From positions 1-64,000 of the forward strand of contig QBLS01000018.1 in assembly GCA_003249015.1 (NCBI GenBank): DNA of 64,000 nucleotides. The letters are read 5' to 3'. The DNA is from Pseudanabaena sp. GTDB taxonomy: Bacteria; Cyanobacteriota; Cyanobacteriia; Pseudanabaenales; Pseudanabaenaceae. The position numbers were made by a program, and so were the translations under genes. The stretch's first letter is position 1. The number at the start of each line of letters is the position of its first letter. The notes below the pieces were generated by a model, which did not search any database, was not told where the DNA came from, and was given only the letters and a program-made list of their open reading frames with translations. This document shows, one piece after another, positions 42,445 through 49,711 of this stretch.

Positions 42445-44133
42445 ATGATCTCAGGGGAAATTAAAAGTCAAATTGATCGCATTTGGGATGCGTTTTGGTC
42501 GGGTGGGATCTCGAATCCCCTTGAGGTGATTGAGCAGATTACTTATTTGCTGTTTTTAAAGCGCCTTGATGAGATGCACACGCTAGAAGAAAACAAGGCA
42601 AATCGCCTTAAGAAACCGATGGAGCGGCGGATTTTCCCTGAAGGCAAGGATGCTAAGGGACGAGCCTATGATGAAATGCGCTGGTCTAGGTTTAAGCACG
42701 TTGCGGCGGCGGAGATGTATGAACTTGTTAACGATCATGTGTTTCCTTTTTTGCGATCGCTAGGAGGTGACGGTTCGACTTACGCGCACCACATGAAAGA
42801 TGCAAGGTTTACGATTCCCACGCCTGCGCTGTTGGCTAAGGTGGTGGATGCCTTGGATGGTGTGCCGATGGACGATCGCGATACGAAGGGTGATCTCTAT
42901 GAATATATGTTGGGCAAGATTGCCAGTGCTGGGCAGAATGGGCAGTTTCGGACACCGCGCCATATTATTGAGTTGATGGTGGAGCTAACTGCACCGACGG
43001 CGGGGGATGTGATTTGTGACCCTGCGAGTGGGACTTGTGGCTTTTTGGTGATGGCGAATGAGTATTTGCGATCGCATTTCCCTGAGATTTTGCGCGATGC
43101 CAAGCTCAAGGAGCATTTTCACCATCGGATGTTTCATGGTTTTGACTTTGATAACACGATGCTGCGAATTGGCAGTATGAATATGCTGTTGCATGGAGTG
43201 GAAAATCCTGATATTCGCTATAAGGATTCACTGGCGCAGGAACATGCAGGGGATGAAGGGGCTTATACGCTGATTTTAGCTAATCCTCCTTTTGCGGGTT
43301 CTTTGGACTATGAGAATACGGCTAAGGATTTGTTAGAGATTGTCAAAACTAAGAAGACGGAATTGCTATTTCTAGCATTGTTTTTGAGGCTTTTGAAGAC
43401 GGGTGGACGAGCTGCGGTAATTGTGCCTGATGGGGTTCTATTTGGTTCATCGAAGGCTCATAAGGAACTTCGCAAAGCTTTAGTGGAAGAGCAGAAGTTA
43501 GATGGGGTGATTTCTTTGCCTAGTGGTGTTTTTAAGCCTTATGCAGGAGTCTCGACAGCGATCTTGTTATTCACAAAAACGGAATCGGGTGGAACGAATT
43601 TTGTCTGGTTCTATGATGTGAAGGCGGATGGTTTGAGTTTGGATGATAAGCGATCGCCTTTGTTGCCTGATGATAAGCAGGGGGCTGTACCTGTTACACC
43701 GTTGACGGATGAGGAGCATTCTAAAAATAATTTGCCCGATCTGTTGAGGCGTTGGCGCAGTCTGGCTTCGACTTCGATGGCTTCGACTCCGCTCAGCCAT
43801 CAAAGTCAAAGCCAGCGACAATCTAGCTCCCTGAGCGAAGCCGAAGGGACGGTAAACGAAGCAGGAGATTCTAGTGAGGTTTTGGCTTCGACTTCGCTCA
43901 GCCAGCGTAGTTCTGAGTACGATCGCGATCGCACGGCTCAGAGTTTTTGTGTGCCGAAGGCGGATATTGTGGCGCAGGGCTATGATTTGAGTCTGAATCG
44001 TTATAAGGAGGTGATACATGAGGAGGTCGATCATCGCGCTCCTCAAGATATCATTGCGGATTTGGCTAGGTTGGAGGTTGAGATTCAGCAAGGGATGAAA
44101 GAATTGGAGGGTTTGCTTACTAGCGTTATATGA
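42445..44133 (+). CDS. hsdM: Type I restriction-modification system methylase subunit, with repeat-derived insert
   Basis: The 562-residue protein has the HsdM N-terminal domain (IDRIWDAFWSGGISNPLEVIEQITYLLFLKRLDEM), the SAM motif DPASGTCGFLVMA near residue 190 and the catalytic NPPFAGS near 280, so it is an N6-adenine methylase. Residues about 440-495 are foreign: LASTSMASTPLSHQ, SSSLSEAEGTVNEA and LASTSLSQRSS are translations of the local GCTTCGACTTCGCTCAGCC repeat, inserted in frame before the normal end (FCVPKADIVAQGYDLSLNRYKE). With HsdS (46023) it methylates the recognition site. Whether the insert harms activity is unknown. Confidence 0.93.
   Translation: MISGEIKSQIDRIWDAFWSGGISNPLEVIEQITYLLFLKRLDEMHTLEENKANRLKKPMERRIFPEGKDAKGRAYDEMRWSRFKHVAAAEMYELVNDHVFPFLRSLGGDGSTYAHHMKDARFTIPTPALLAKVVDALDGVPMDDRDTKGDLYEYMLGKIASAGQNGQFRTPRHIIELMVELTAPTAGDVICDPASGTCGFLVMANEYLRSHFPEILRDAKLKEHFHHRMFHGFDFDNTMLRIGSMNMLLHGVENPDIRYKDSLAQEHAGDEGAYTLILANPPFAGSLDYENTAKDLLEIVKTKKTELLFLALFLRLLKTGGRAAVIVPDGVLFGSSKAHKELRKALVEEQKLDGVISLPSGVFKPYAGVSTAILLFTKTESGGTNFVWFYDVKADGLSLDDKRSPLLPDDKQGAVPVTPLTDEEHSKNNLPDLLRRWRSLASTSMASTPLSHQSQSQRQSSSLSEAEGTVNEAGDSSEVLASTSLSQRSSEYDRDRTAQSFCVPKADIVAQGYDLSLNRYKEVIHEEVDHRAPQDIIADLARLEVEIQQGMKELEGLLTSVI
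43765..43935. repeat. In-frame repeat insertion within hsdM
   Basis: Two GGCTTCGACT-type units and one CTAGCTCCCTGAGCGAAGCC...GACGGTAAACGAAGC unit lie in the hsdM frame without any stop. Confidence 0.85.
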
Positions 44134-44139
44134 AAACTG

Positions 44140-44290
44140 AGAAATCTAGCTCCCTGAGCGCGATGCGCTGAGCTTGTCGAAGCGAAGTCGAAGGGACGGT
44201 AAACGAAGCAAAAAATTCCTCGCCGCAGGGATAATTGGTCTGTCTACGTTGTCTATGGCTTCGACTTCGCTCAGCCATCTGGCGATCGCG
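44140..44290. repeat. Island repeat unit, copy 1
   Basis: The order is: CTAGCTCCCTGAGCG; GACGGTAAACGAAGC; GGATAATTGGTCTGTC; TACGTTG; ATGGCTTCGACTTCGC; TCAGCCATC; GGCGATCGC. The first half has an extra ATGCGCTGAGCTTGTCGAAGC insert. It lies between hsdM and the Uma2 gene. Confidence 0.85.
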
Positions 44291-44341
44291 ATTAGATAGC
44301 AATTTCATATAATTACTGCATAGCGCATAGGAGGAAAGTCG

Positions 44342-44947
44342 ATGACTGTGGCGATCGCAAAACCAACTTCTCTAGAGATTAGCCAAGAAAGCTCTAAGAA
44401 GCTCACTTTTGAGGAGTTTCTTGAGTTTGATGATGGTACTGACTTTATGTACGAGTTGGAGAATGGAGAATTAATTCAGATGATCGCCGAAAGTACGATT
44501 AATCAAAGAATTAATTCGTTTTTGATTGCCTACTTTTTTCATTTGGGCATTCCATATTATCGCTTGAGGTGTAAGACTGAGATTGCGGTAGTTAGCCAAG
44601 GGGTGGGCGTGCGTGTGCCTGATTTGGTGATTTTTTCTGAGGAGTTGGCGGCGGTGATGCAGGGGGCAAAGCGATCGCTAGTAATGCTAGATATGCCTGC
44701 ACCTGAGTTGGTGGTGGAGTTGGTGAGTCCTAGTCAAGAAAGTCGTGACTATCGCTATAAGCGCTCTGAGTATGCGGCGCGGGGAATTATGGAGTATTGG
44801 GTTGTGGATGCGATCGCGCAGAAAGTTACGCTTTTTCAATGGGTAGAGGGTTTTTATGATGAGTTTGTATATACGGGCGATATGGTGATTAATTCGCCTT
44901 TGTTGGGTGAGTTGACGTTAACAGCGGCGCAGGTTTTGCAAGGATAG
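44342..44947 (+). CDS. Uma2 family (DUF820) putative endonuclease
   Basis: The 201-residue protein begins its domain at LTFEEFLEFDDGTDFMYELENGEL and has the PD-(D/E)xK-like pattern RVPDLVIFS, PELVVELVSPSQESRDYRYKRSEYAARGIMEYWVVD. Uma2 proteins are very common in cyanobacteria, often in multiple copies near mobile or defence genes; nuclease activity is expected from the fold, not proven for most. It sits between hsdM and hsdS, flanked on both sides by island repeats. Confidence 0.88.
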   Translation: MTVAIAKPTSLEISQESSKKLTFEEFLEFDDGTDFMYELENGELIQMIAESTINQRINSFLIAYFFHLGIPYYRLRCKTEIAVVSQGVGVRVPDLVIFSEELAAVMQGAKRSLVMLDMPAPELVVELVSPSQESRDYRYKRSEYAARGIMEYWVVDAIAQKVTLFQWVEGFYDEFVYTGDMVINSPLLGELTLTAAQVLQG

Positions 44948-44954
44948 CGATGAC

Positions 44955-45232
44955 TATAAATCTAGCTCTCTGAGCAAATCTACTAGCTCCCTGAGCGGAG
45001 TCGAAGGGACGGCAAGCGAAGCAGATAAGTCACTGCCGCGTGGATAATTGGTCTGTCTACGTTGTTGATGGCTTCGACTCCGCTCAGCCATCAGGCGATC
45101 GCAATAAATCTAGCTCCCTGAGCGGAGTCGAAGGGACGGTAAACGAAGCCGAAAAGTCCTCGCCGCGCGGATAATTGGTCTGTCTACGTTGTTGATGGCT
45201 TCGACTTCGCTCAGCCATCAAGAGTTCGCAAA
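44955..45232. repeat. Island repeat units, copies 2 and 3 in tandem
   Basis: Two consecutive ~125-150-bp units, each CTAGCTCCCTGAGCGGAGTC...GGATAATTGGTCTGTC...GATGGCTTCGACT(C/T)CGCTCAGCCATCA. Nothing else is in this gap between the Uma2 and GIY-YIG genes. Confidence 0.88.
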
Positions 45233-45246
45233 GAAGAAATAGCACT

Positions 45247-45618
45247 ATGGCGCATATGTATATTTTGGAGTGTGTTGATGGGAGCTACTATACGGGTAGT
45301 ACTACGGATTTGGAGCGGCGGTTAGTGCAGCATCAACTCGGTGAGGGGGCTAGGTATACGGCGAAAAAATTGCCTGTGAAATTAGTGTATTGCGAGTTTT
45401 TTGATCATGTGGCGGATGCTTTTTACCGTGAGAAGCAGGTGCAGGGCTGGAATCGCAAAAAGAAGGAGGCGCTAATTGCTGGTGATATGAATTTGCTACG
45501 CGAGTTTGCGGCTTGTCAAAATGAGTCACATTATAGTCGGCTGAGCAATAAATCTAGCTCCCTGAGCGAAGTCAAAGGGACGGTAAACGAAGCAGAGAAG
45601 CCCCCGCCGCGTGGATAA
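45247..45618 (+). CDS. GIY-YIG nuclease family protein with repeat-derived tail
   Basis: Residues 1-85 form a compact GIY-YIG domain of the YhbQ/UPF0213 type: MYILECVDGSYYTGSTTDLERRL (the GIY and YIG motifs degenerate here to YIL and YTG), HQLGEGARYTAKKLPVKLVY and the catalytic Glu region FYREKQVQGWNRKKKEALI. Residues about 100-123 (SSSLSEVKGTVNEAEKPPPRG) come from reading into the adjoining island repeat, so the original stop was lost or overwritten. DNA binding or cleavage is expected; the role in the island is unknown. Confidence 0.82.
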   Translation: MAHMYILECVDGSYYTGSTTDLERRLVQHQLGEGARYTAKKLPVKLVYCEFFDHVADAFYREKQVQGWNRKKKEALIAGDMNLLREFAACQNESHYSRLSNKSSSLSEVKGTVNEAEKPPPRG

Positions 45619-45990
45619 TTGGTCTGTCTACGTTGTCGATGGCTTCGACTTCACTCAGCCATTGGGCGATCGCATTCAGTCATTGATTGATCACAATAAA
45701 TCTAGCTCCCTGAGCGAAGTCGAAGGGACGGTAAACGCAGCAGAGAAGTCCCCGCCGCGTGGATAATTGGTTTGTCTGCGTTGTTGATGGCTTCGACTCC
45801 GCTCAGCCATCGGGCGATCGCATTCAGTCATTGATTGATCACAATAAATCTAGCTCCCTGAGCGAAGTCGAAGGGACGGTAAACGAAGCAGAGAAGCCCC
45901 CGCCGCATGGATAATTGGTCTGTCTACGTTGACGATGGCTTCGACTTCGCTCAGCCATCTAGCTCTCTGAGCGAAGCCGAAGGAAATACA
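45547..45990. repeat. Island repeat units, copies 4 to 6 in tandem
   Basis: Three consecutive ~148-bp units separated by GGGCGATCGCATTCAGTCAT and TGATTGATCACAATAAATC. The first unit's left half codes the tail of the GIY-YIG protein. The 404-base gap before hsdS is filled by these units. Confidence 0.9.
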
Positions 45991-46022
45991 CTTGGTAAGA
46001 ATAATTTAGATGAGAGGCAGAA

Positions 46023-47180
46023 ATGAGTAAAAGTGAGAAAGGTCGTCTGGATAAATATTGTGAAATAGTTATGGGACAGTCTCCCAGCGGAGAATCATAT
46101 AACTATGAAGGTAAAGGATTAAAATTAATAGCAGGTGCAGGTGACTTTGGAGAGGTTTATCCAAAAGCAAAAAAATACACAACTGAAGCTTCTAAAATTA
46201 GTAAATATGGGGACATTGTTTTAGGAATTAGAGCTTCTATTGGGGATAAAGTTTTATCTGATGGAGAATATTGTCTTGGTCGCGGTGTTGCTGGTTTACG
46301 TCCATTGTCCAAACTTGATGCACGGTATCTTTGGCACTGGTTAGATCATGTCAGACCTGTATTATCGGCAAAAGCTAAAGGTGCTACTTTCAAACAGGTA
46401 AACAGAGAAGATATTTGTGAATTAGAAATCAGTATTCTCCAATTAGAAGAACAAAAACGTATAGCAGAGATACTCGATCGCACTCAGTCACTAATATCAA
46501 AACGCAAAGAGGCGATCGCTAAACTCGACACTCTCACCCAATCCATCTTTCTAGAAATGTTCGGCGATCCAGTTACAAATCAGAAAAAATGGAAAGTTAT
46601 CAATATGTCTGAATGTGCTGAAAGGATTCAAATCGGTCCATTCGGTACACAACTTCATGAAGAAGATTATATTGACAATGGAATCCCGCTGATTAATCCC
46701 ACTCACATAAAAGATGGAAAAATATTTCCTAATAGTGCATTTTCAATCTCTAGTGAAAAGCATCAGGAACTTAGTCAGTATAATCTTGAAGTTGATGATG
46801 TAATTTTAGGCAGAAGAGGTGAAATGGGACGATGTGCAATCATTTCTGAAAATGAAAACGGATGGCTTTGTGGAACTGGTAGTTTATTTATTAGACCTAA
46901 GCATGAATTATTAAATTCATTTTATTTATTCTGTGTTTTGTCTAGTCAGTCAATAAAAAAATATTTAGAAAAGGCTTCGCAGGGAGTCACGATGGCTAAC
47001 TTGAATAAAACTATTGTTAGTCAAATCCCTATGGCTATCCCACCTCTTTCACTACAAAAAGAATTTGCTCAACGAGTCGAAGCCGTAGAAAAACTCAAAG
47101 CAACACATCGCGAATCCCTTAGCCAACTCGAAGCCCTCTTTGCCTCATTACAGCATCGCGCCTTTAGAGGAGAGTTGTAG
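46023..47180 (+). CDS. hsdS: Type I restriction-modification specificity subunit
   Basis: The 385-residue protein has two target recognition domains, each followed by a conserved helix: TRD1 residues about 5-135 (LDKYCEIVMGQSPSGESYN), the spacer helix LEEQKRIAEILDRTQSLISKRKEAIAKLDTLTQ, TRD2 residues about 190-325 (ECAERIQIGPFGTQLHEEDY, GVTMANLNKTIVSQIPM) and the closing helix EFAQRVEAVEKLK. This dictates a bipartite DNA target, which cannot be read from sequence. No repeat insert is present here, unlike in hsdM and hsdR. Confidence 0.93.
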   Translation: MSKSEKGRLDKYCEIVMGQSPSGESYNYEGKGLKLIAGAGDFGEVYPKAKKYTTEASKISKYGDIVLGIRASIGDKVLSDGEYCLGRGVAGLRPLSKLDARYLWHWLDHVRPVLSAKAKGATFKQVNREDICELEISILQLEEQKRIAEILDRTQSLISKRKEAIAKLDTLTQSIFLEMFGDPVTNQKKWKVINMSECAERIQIGPFGTQLHEEDYIDNGIPLINPTHIKDGKIFPNSAFSISSEKHQELSQYNLEVDDVILGRRGEMGRCAIISENENGWLCGTGSLFIRPKHELLNSFYLFCVLSSQSIKKYLEKASQGVTMANLNKTIVSQIPMAIPPLSLQKEFAQRVEAVEKLKATHRESLSQLEALFASLQHRAFRGEL

Positions 47181-47226
47181 CTTAGATAAAATTCATTTAG
47201 AGTATAGAAATAATGGAGAAAAAGCC

Positions 47227-47508
47227 ATGCAAACCAGCGAAGCGATCGAGCAAACAATCTTAAACAACATCCGCCAACTACCACCCGAAAAGCAGCAAGA
47301 AGTCCTCGACTTCACCGAAGCCCTTCGCAAAAAACTTGCACCAAAAAACAAACTATCCATGCGTCAAATCGCCAAACTGCCCCTAGCTCAAAGGCATCAA
47401 TACCTCGCGCAATACATCCCTGCAACCGCCCAAGACTTTCACAATGACCCAGAACTAACCGAATTTGCAGTACTCGACACCGCAGACTGGGATATTGGCT
47501 ATGAGTAA
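47227..47508 (+). CDS. Antitoxin-like protein (DUF2281 type)
   Basis: The ATG at 47227 gives 93 residues; an upstream in-frame start lies inside hsdS and is rejected. The N-terminal part (EQTILNNIRQLPPEKQQEVLDFTEALRKKL) matches the helical DUF2281-type antitoxins, followed by a flexible toxin-binding tail ending in TADWDIGYE. It overlaps the MazF-type toxin gene by 8 bases, the normal order and spacing of an antitoxin-toxin pair. Confidence 0.8.
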   Translation: MQTSEAIEQTILNNIRQLPPEKQQEVLDFTEALRKKLAPKNKLSMRQIAKLPLAQRHQYLAQYIPATAQDFHNDPELTEFAVLDTADWDIGYE

Positions 47509-47860
47509 TCCCAATCGTGGTGAGATCTGGCTAGTTGACCTCAATCCAACCAGAGGACAAGAGATTCAGAAAATCCGTCCAGTAGTAGTTATTAGTACTG
47601 AATCCTTTAACTCTATCCCTTTAAGGATTGTCATCCCGATTACAAGTTGGCAAGAAAAATTTAGCGATCGCCCCTTCATGGTCAAAATTGAAGCCAATTC
47701 AGATAACCAACTAGATCGCGACTCCGCAGGAAATGCCTTACAAGTTCGCAGCCTGTCCACCGAGAGATTTGTTAAACAGTTGGGGCAAGTATCCGATGAA
47801 ACTCTACAGGAACTCTTATCTTGTCTAATTGTTTGTGTTGACTACGATCCCAACTTATAG
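47501..47860 (+). CDS. MazF/PemK-family mRNA interferase toxin
   Basis: Starting at ATG 47501 (MSNPNRGEIWLVDLNPTRGQEIQKIRPVVV), the 119-residue protein has the PemK/MazF fold markers: the GEIW strand, the RG...RPVVVIS loop with catalytic Arg, IVIPITS and a final helix DETLQELLSCLIVCVDY. MazF enzymes cut mRNA or other RNA at short motifs. It overlaps its antitoxin by 8 bases. Presence in the RM island suggests stabilisation of the locus or a back-up to restriction. Confidence 0.88.
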   Translation: MSNPNRGEIWLVDLNPTRGQEIQKIRPVVVISTESFNSIPLRIVIPITSWQEKFSDRPFMVKIEANSDNQLDRDSAGNALQVRSLSTERFVKQLGQVSDETLQELLSCLIVCVDYDPNL

Positions 47861-47917
47861 AGTAGTTAGTCGAAAAATGTGGACTAGAGGCGATCGCTAT
47901 TTGAATCGCCATATAAA

Positions 47918-49231
47918 ATGAACGCCATGCTAACCGAATTCACCATAGCCAACTTCAAAAGCTACAGCGCCAGCCGATTGCCACTAGGATCGCTGACTGT
48001 ACTTATTGGGGCCAACGCATCAGGCAAAAGTAACGCGATCGAAGGCTTACGATTTTTAGCATGGTTAGCCCAAGGGCAAAAACTGAGCAGCATCCAATAC
48101 GCCGTCAATAGCGCCGATCGCATCGTGCGGGGACGAGTTAATGACCTCTGCCATCAAGGACAAACCAGCTTTAGCATTGGTTGTTGTCTAGCAGCAACCG
48201 AATGGAATCAACTAGAAATTACCCTCAGCGTCCGTGATGGCGAAATGCACATCACCAACGAGCAGATTACCAGTAGCAGCAATAATCTTCCCCTATATAA
48301 AATTTCTCAACCATCCCAAGGATTCAGTACAGACGTTAGCGTTGCCTACAACAACTTTACCAAAGGCAGAAATAAACCAAAACTAACTTGCAGTGACCAA
48401 ATGGCGGTATTTGTACAGCTTGATAGCCCCGCTCAATTTGCTGCTCAATACCGCGACTCACGAATAGAAATTCCGCAAACCGCACGCAAATATCAACAAG
48501 TATTACAAAATATCCTATTTCTCGATCCTGTTCCCGCCAAAATGCGCGAGTACAGCTTCAAATCTGACAAACGCTTACAAGAAGACGGGACAAACCTCTC
48601 CAGCGTCCTCTATCGGCTTTGGGAAAACCAACCCGAAAATCAAAGCGCCATCCTTAACTTCATTCAAAGTTTGCCAGAACAAGCGATCGACGGGATAGAT
48701 TTTATCTTTGGTCCTAGAGACGAAGTAATGGTCAGACTAACGGAAACCTTTGGTGATCGAAAACGCCCTTGTGAAGCCGCCCTATTATCCGATGGCACAT
48801 TACGAGTATTAGCGATCGCTGCCGCCATGCTATCCGCCACCGAAGGCAGCCTCGTCGTCATCGAAGAAATTGATAACGGCGTACACCCAAGCCGCGCCAA
48901 ACATTTACTAGCAAGCATCCGCAACCTTGCCGAACAGAGAAACCTCAGAGTTCTGCTCACCACCCATAACCCCGCACTCATGGACGCACTACCCGATGAA
49001 GCGATCGGTGATGTCGTCTTTTGTTATCGCCACCCAGAGCAAGGCGATAGCCGCTTAGTCAGAATGAGCGATATCTATGATTTTCCCCGCCTCATATCCC
49101 AAGGCTCCCTCGGACAACTGGTAACTGCTGGCATAGTCGAAAGATTTGTTAAATCACCGCTTACACCTGAAATCAAAAAACAGCAAGCCCTAGATTGGCT
49201 ATCACGTTTGCAGGAGTACGGGAATGAGTAG
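47918..49231 (+). CDS. AAA family (SMC/ABC-like, AAA_21) ATPase
   Basis: The 437-residue protein has an ABC/SMC-type ATPase head: TEFTIANFKSYS at the start, Walker A GANASGKSN (near residues 29-37), a signature-like LLSDGTLRVLAIAAAML, Walker B SLVVIEEIDNGVHPSR and the switch His LLTTHNPALMDAL. The middle (about residues 110-230) is an unrecognised insert. ATPases of this type (RloA- and OLD-like) often act in phage defence with a nuclease partner. Its stop overlaps the start of the PIN-like gene by 8 bases, so the two are almost certainly a unit. A second start, MLTEF at 47927, is possible. Confidence 0.88.
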   Translation: MNAMLTEFTIANFKSYSASRLPLGSLTVLIGANASGKSNAIEGLRFLAWLAQGQKLSSIQYAVNSADRIVRGRVNDLCHQGQTSFSIGCCLAATEWNQLEITLSVRDGEMHITNEQITSSSNNLPLYKISQPSQGFSTDVSVAYNNFTKGRNKPKLTCSDQMAVFVQLDSPAQFAAQYRDSRIEIPQTARKYQQVLQNILFLDPVPAKMREYSFKSDKRLQEDGTNLSSVLYRLWENQPENQSAILNFIQSLPEQAIDGIDFIFGPRDEVMVRLTETFGDRKRPCEAALLSDGTLRVLAIAAAMLSATEGSLVVIEEIDNGVHPSRAKHLLASIRNLAEQRNLRVLLTTHNPALMDALPDEAIGDVVFCYRHPEQGDSRLVRMSDIYDFPRLISQGSLGQLVTAGIVERFVKSPLTPEIKKQQALDWLSRLQEYGNE

Positions 49232-49706
49232 TATTTGTCTGATTGATACCAGCATATTTCTTGAATTTCTCAACATCCCTAACTTCAACCAAAATAGGGA
49301 AGCTGTCATGCAAGAATTTCGTGATTACATTGAATTGGGCTGTACTTTTTTATTACCAATGGCGACCATTCTCGAAACAGGCAACCACATTGCTCAAAAC
49401 GGAGATGGTGGAATGCGAAGAAAGTCAGCCGAAAATTTTGTTGAAGCAGTTAAAAAAGCCTTTGCGGGTGAAATACCTTGGTCTCCTACCGAATTTCCTC
49501 AAACCACCGAAATATTAGAATGGATTGACCAGTTTCCCGATCTAGCAGGTAGAAACAAAGCTCCTAACAAGCAGGAAGGTACAAGTTTCGGAGATCTCAG
49601 TATCATTGAAGAATTCCACAAAGCTTGTAAACGATTTTCTATGAGCGAGGTATTTATCTGGTCTCTTGATCAAGATTTAAAAAACTATCACCAACCACCC
49701 AGATAA
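49224..49706 (+). CDS. PIN-domain-like nuclease, partner of the AAA ATPase
   Basis: The 160-residue protein shows the acidic residues of PIN nucleases in the expected order: ICLIDTSIFLEFL (first Asp), MATILETGNHI (Glu), SFGDLSIIEEF (Asp) and IWSLDQDL (last Asp). PIN enzymes are metal-dependent RNases; VapC-type members cut tRNA or rRNA. It overlaps the ATPase gene by 8 bases and ends 5 bases before hsdR. The target and whether the ATPase restrains or activates it are unknown. Confidence 0.72.
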   Translation: MSSICLIDTSIFLEFLNIPNFNQNREAVMQEFRDYIELGCTFLLPMATILETGNHIAQNGDGGMRRKSAENFVEAVKKAFAGEIPWSPTEFPQTTEILEWIDQFPDLAGRNKAPNKQEGTSFGDLSIIEEFHKACKRFSMSEVFIWSLDQDLKNYHQPPR

Positions 49707-49711
49707 ATATC

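Noticed and set aside
44140-45990. CRISPR array
   Set aside because: Units are long (120-150 bp), near-identical throughout and lack unique ~35-bp spacers between short repeats; no cas genes are near.
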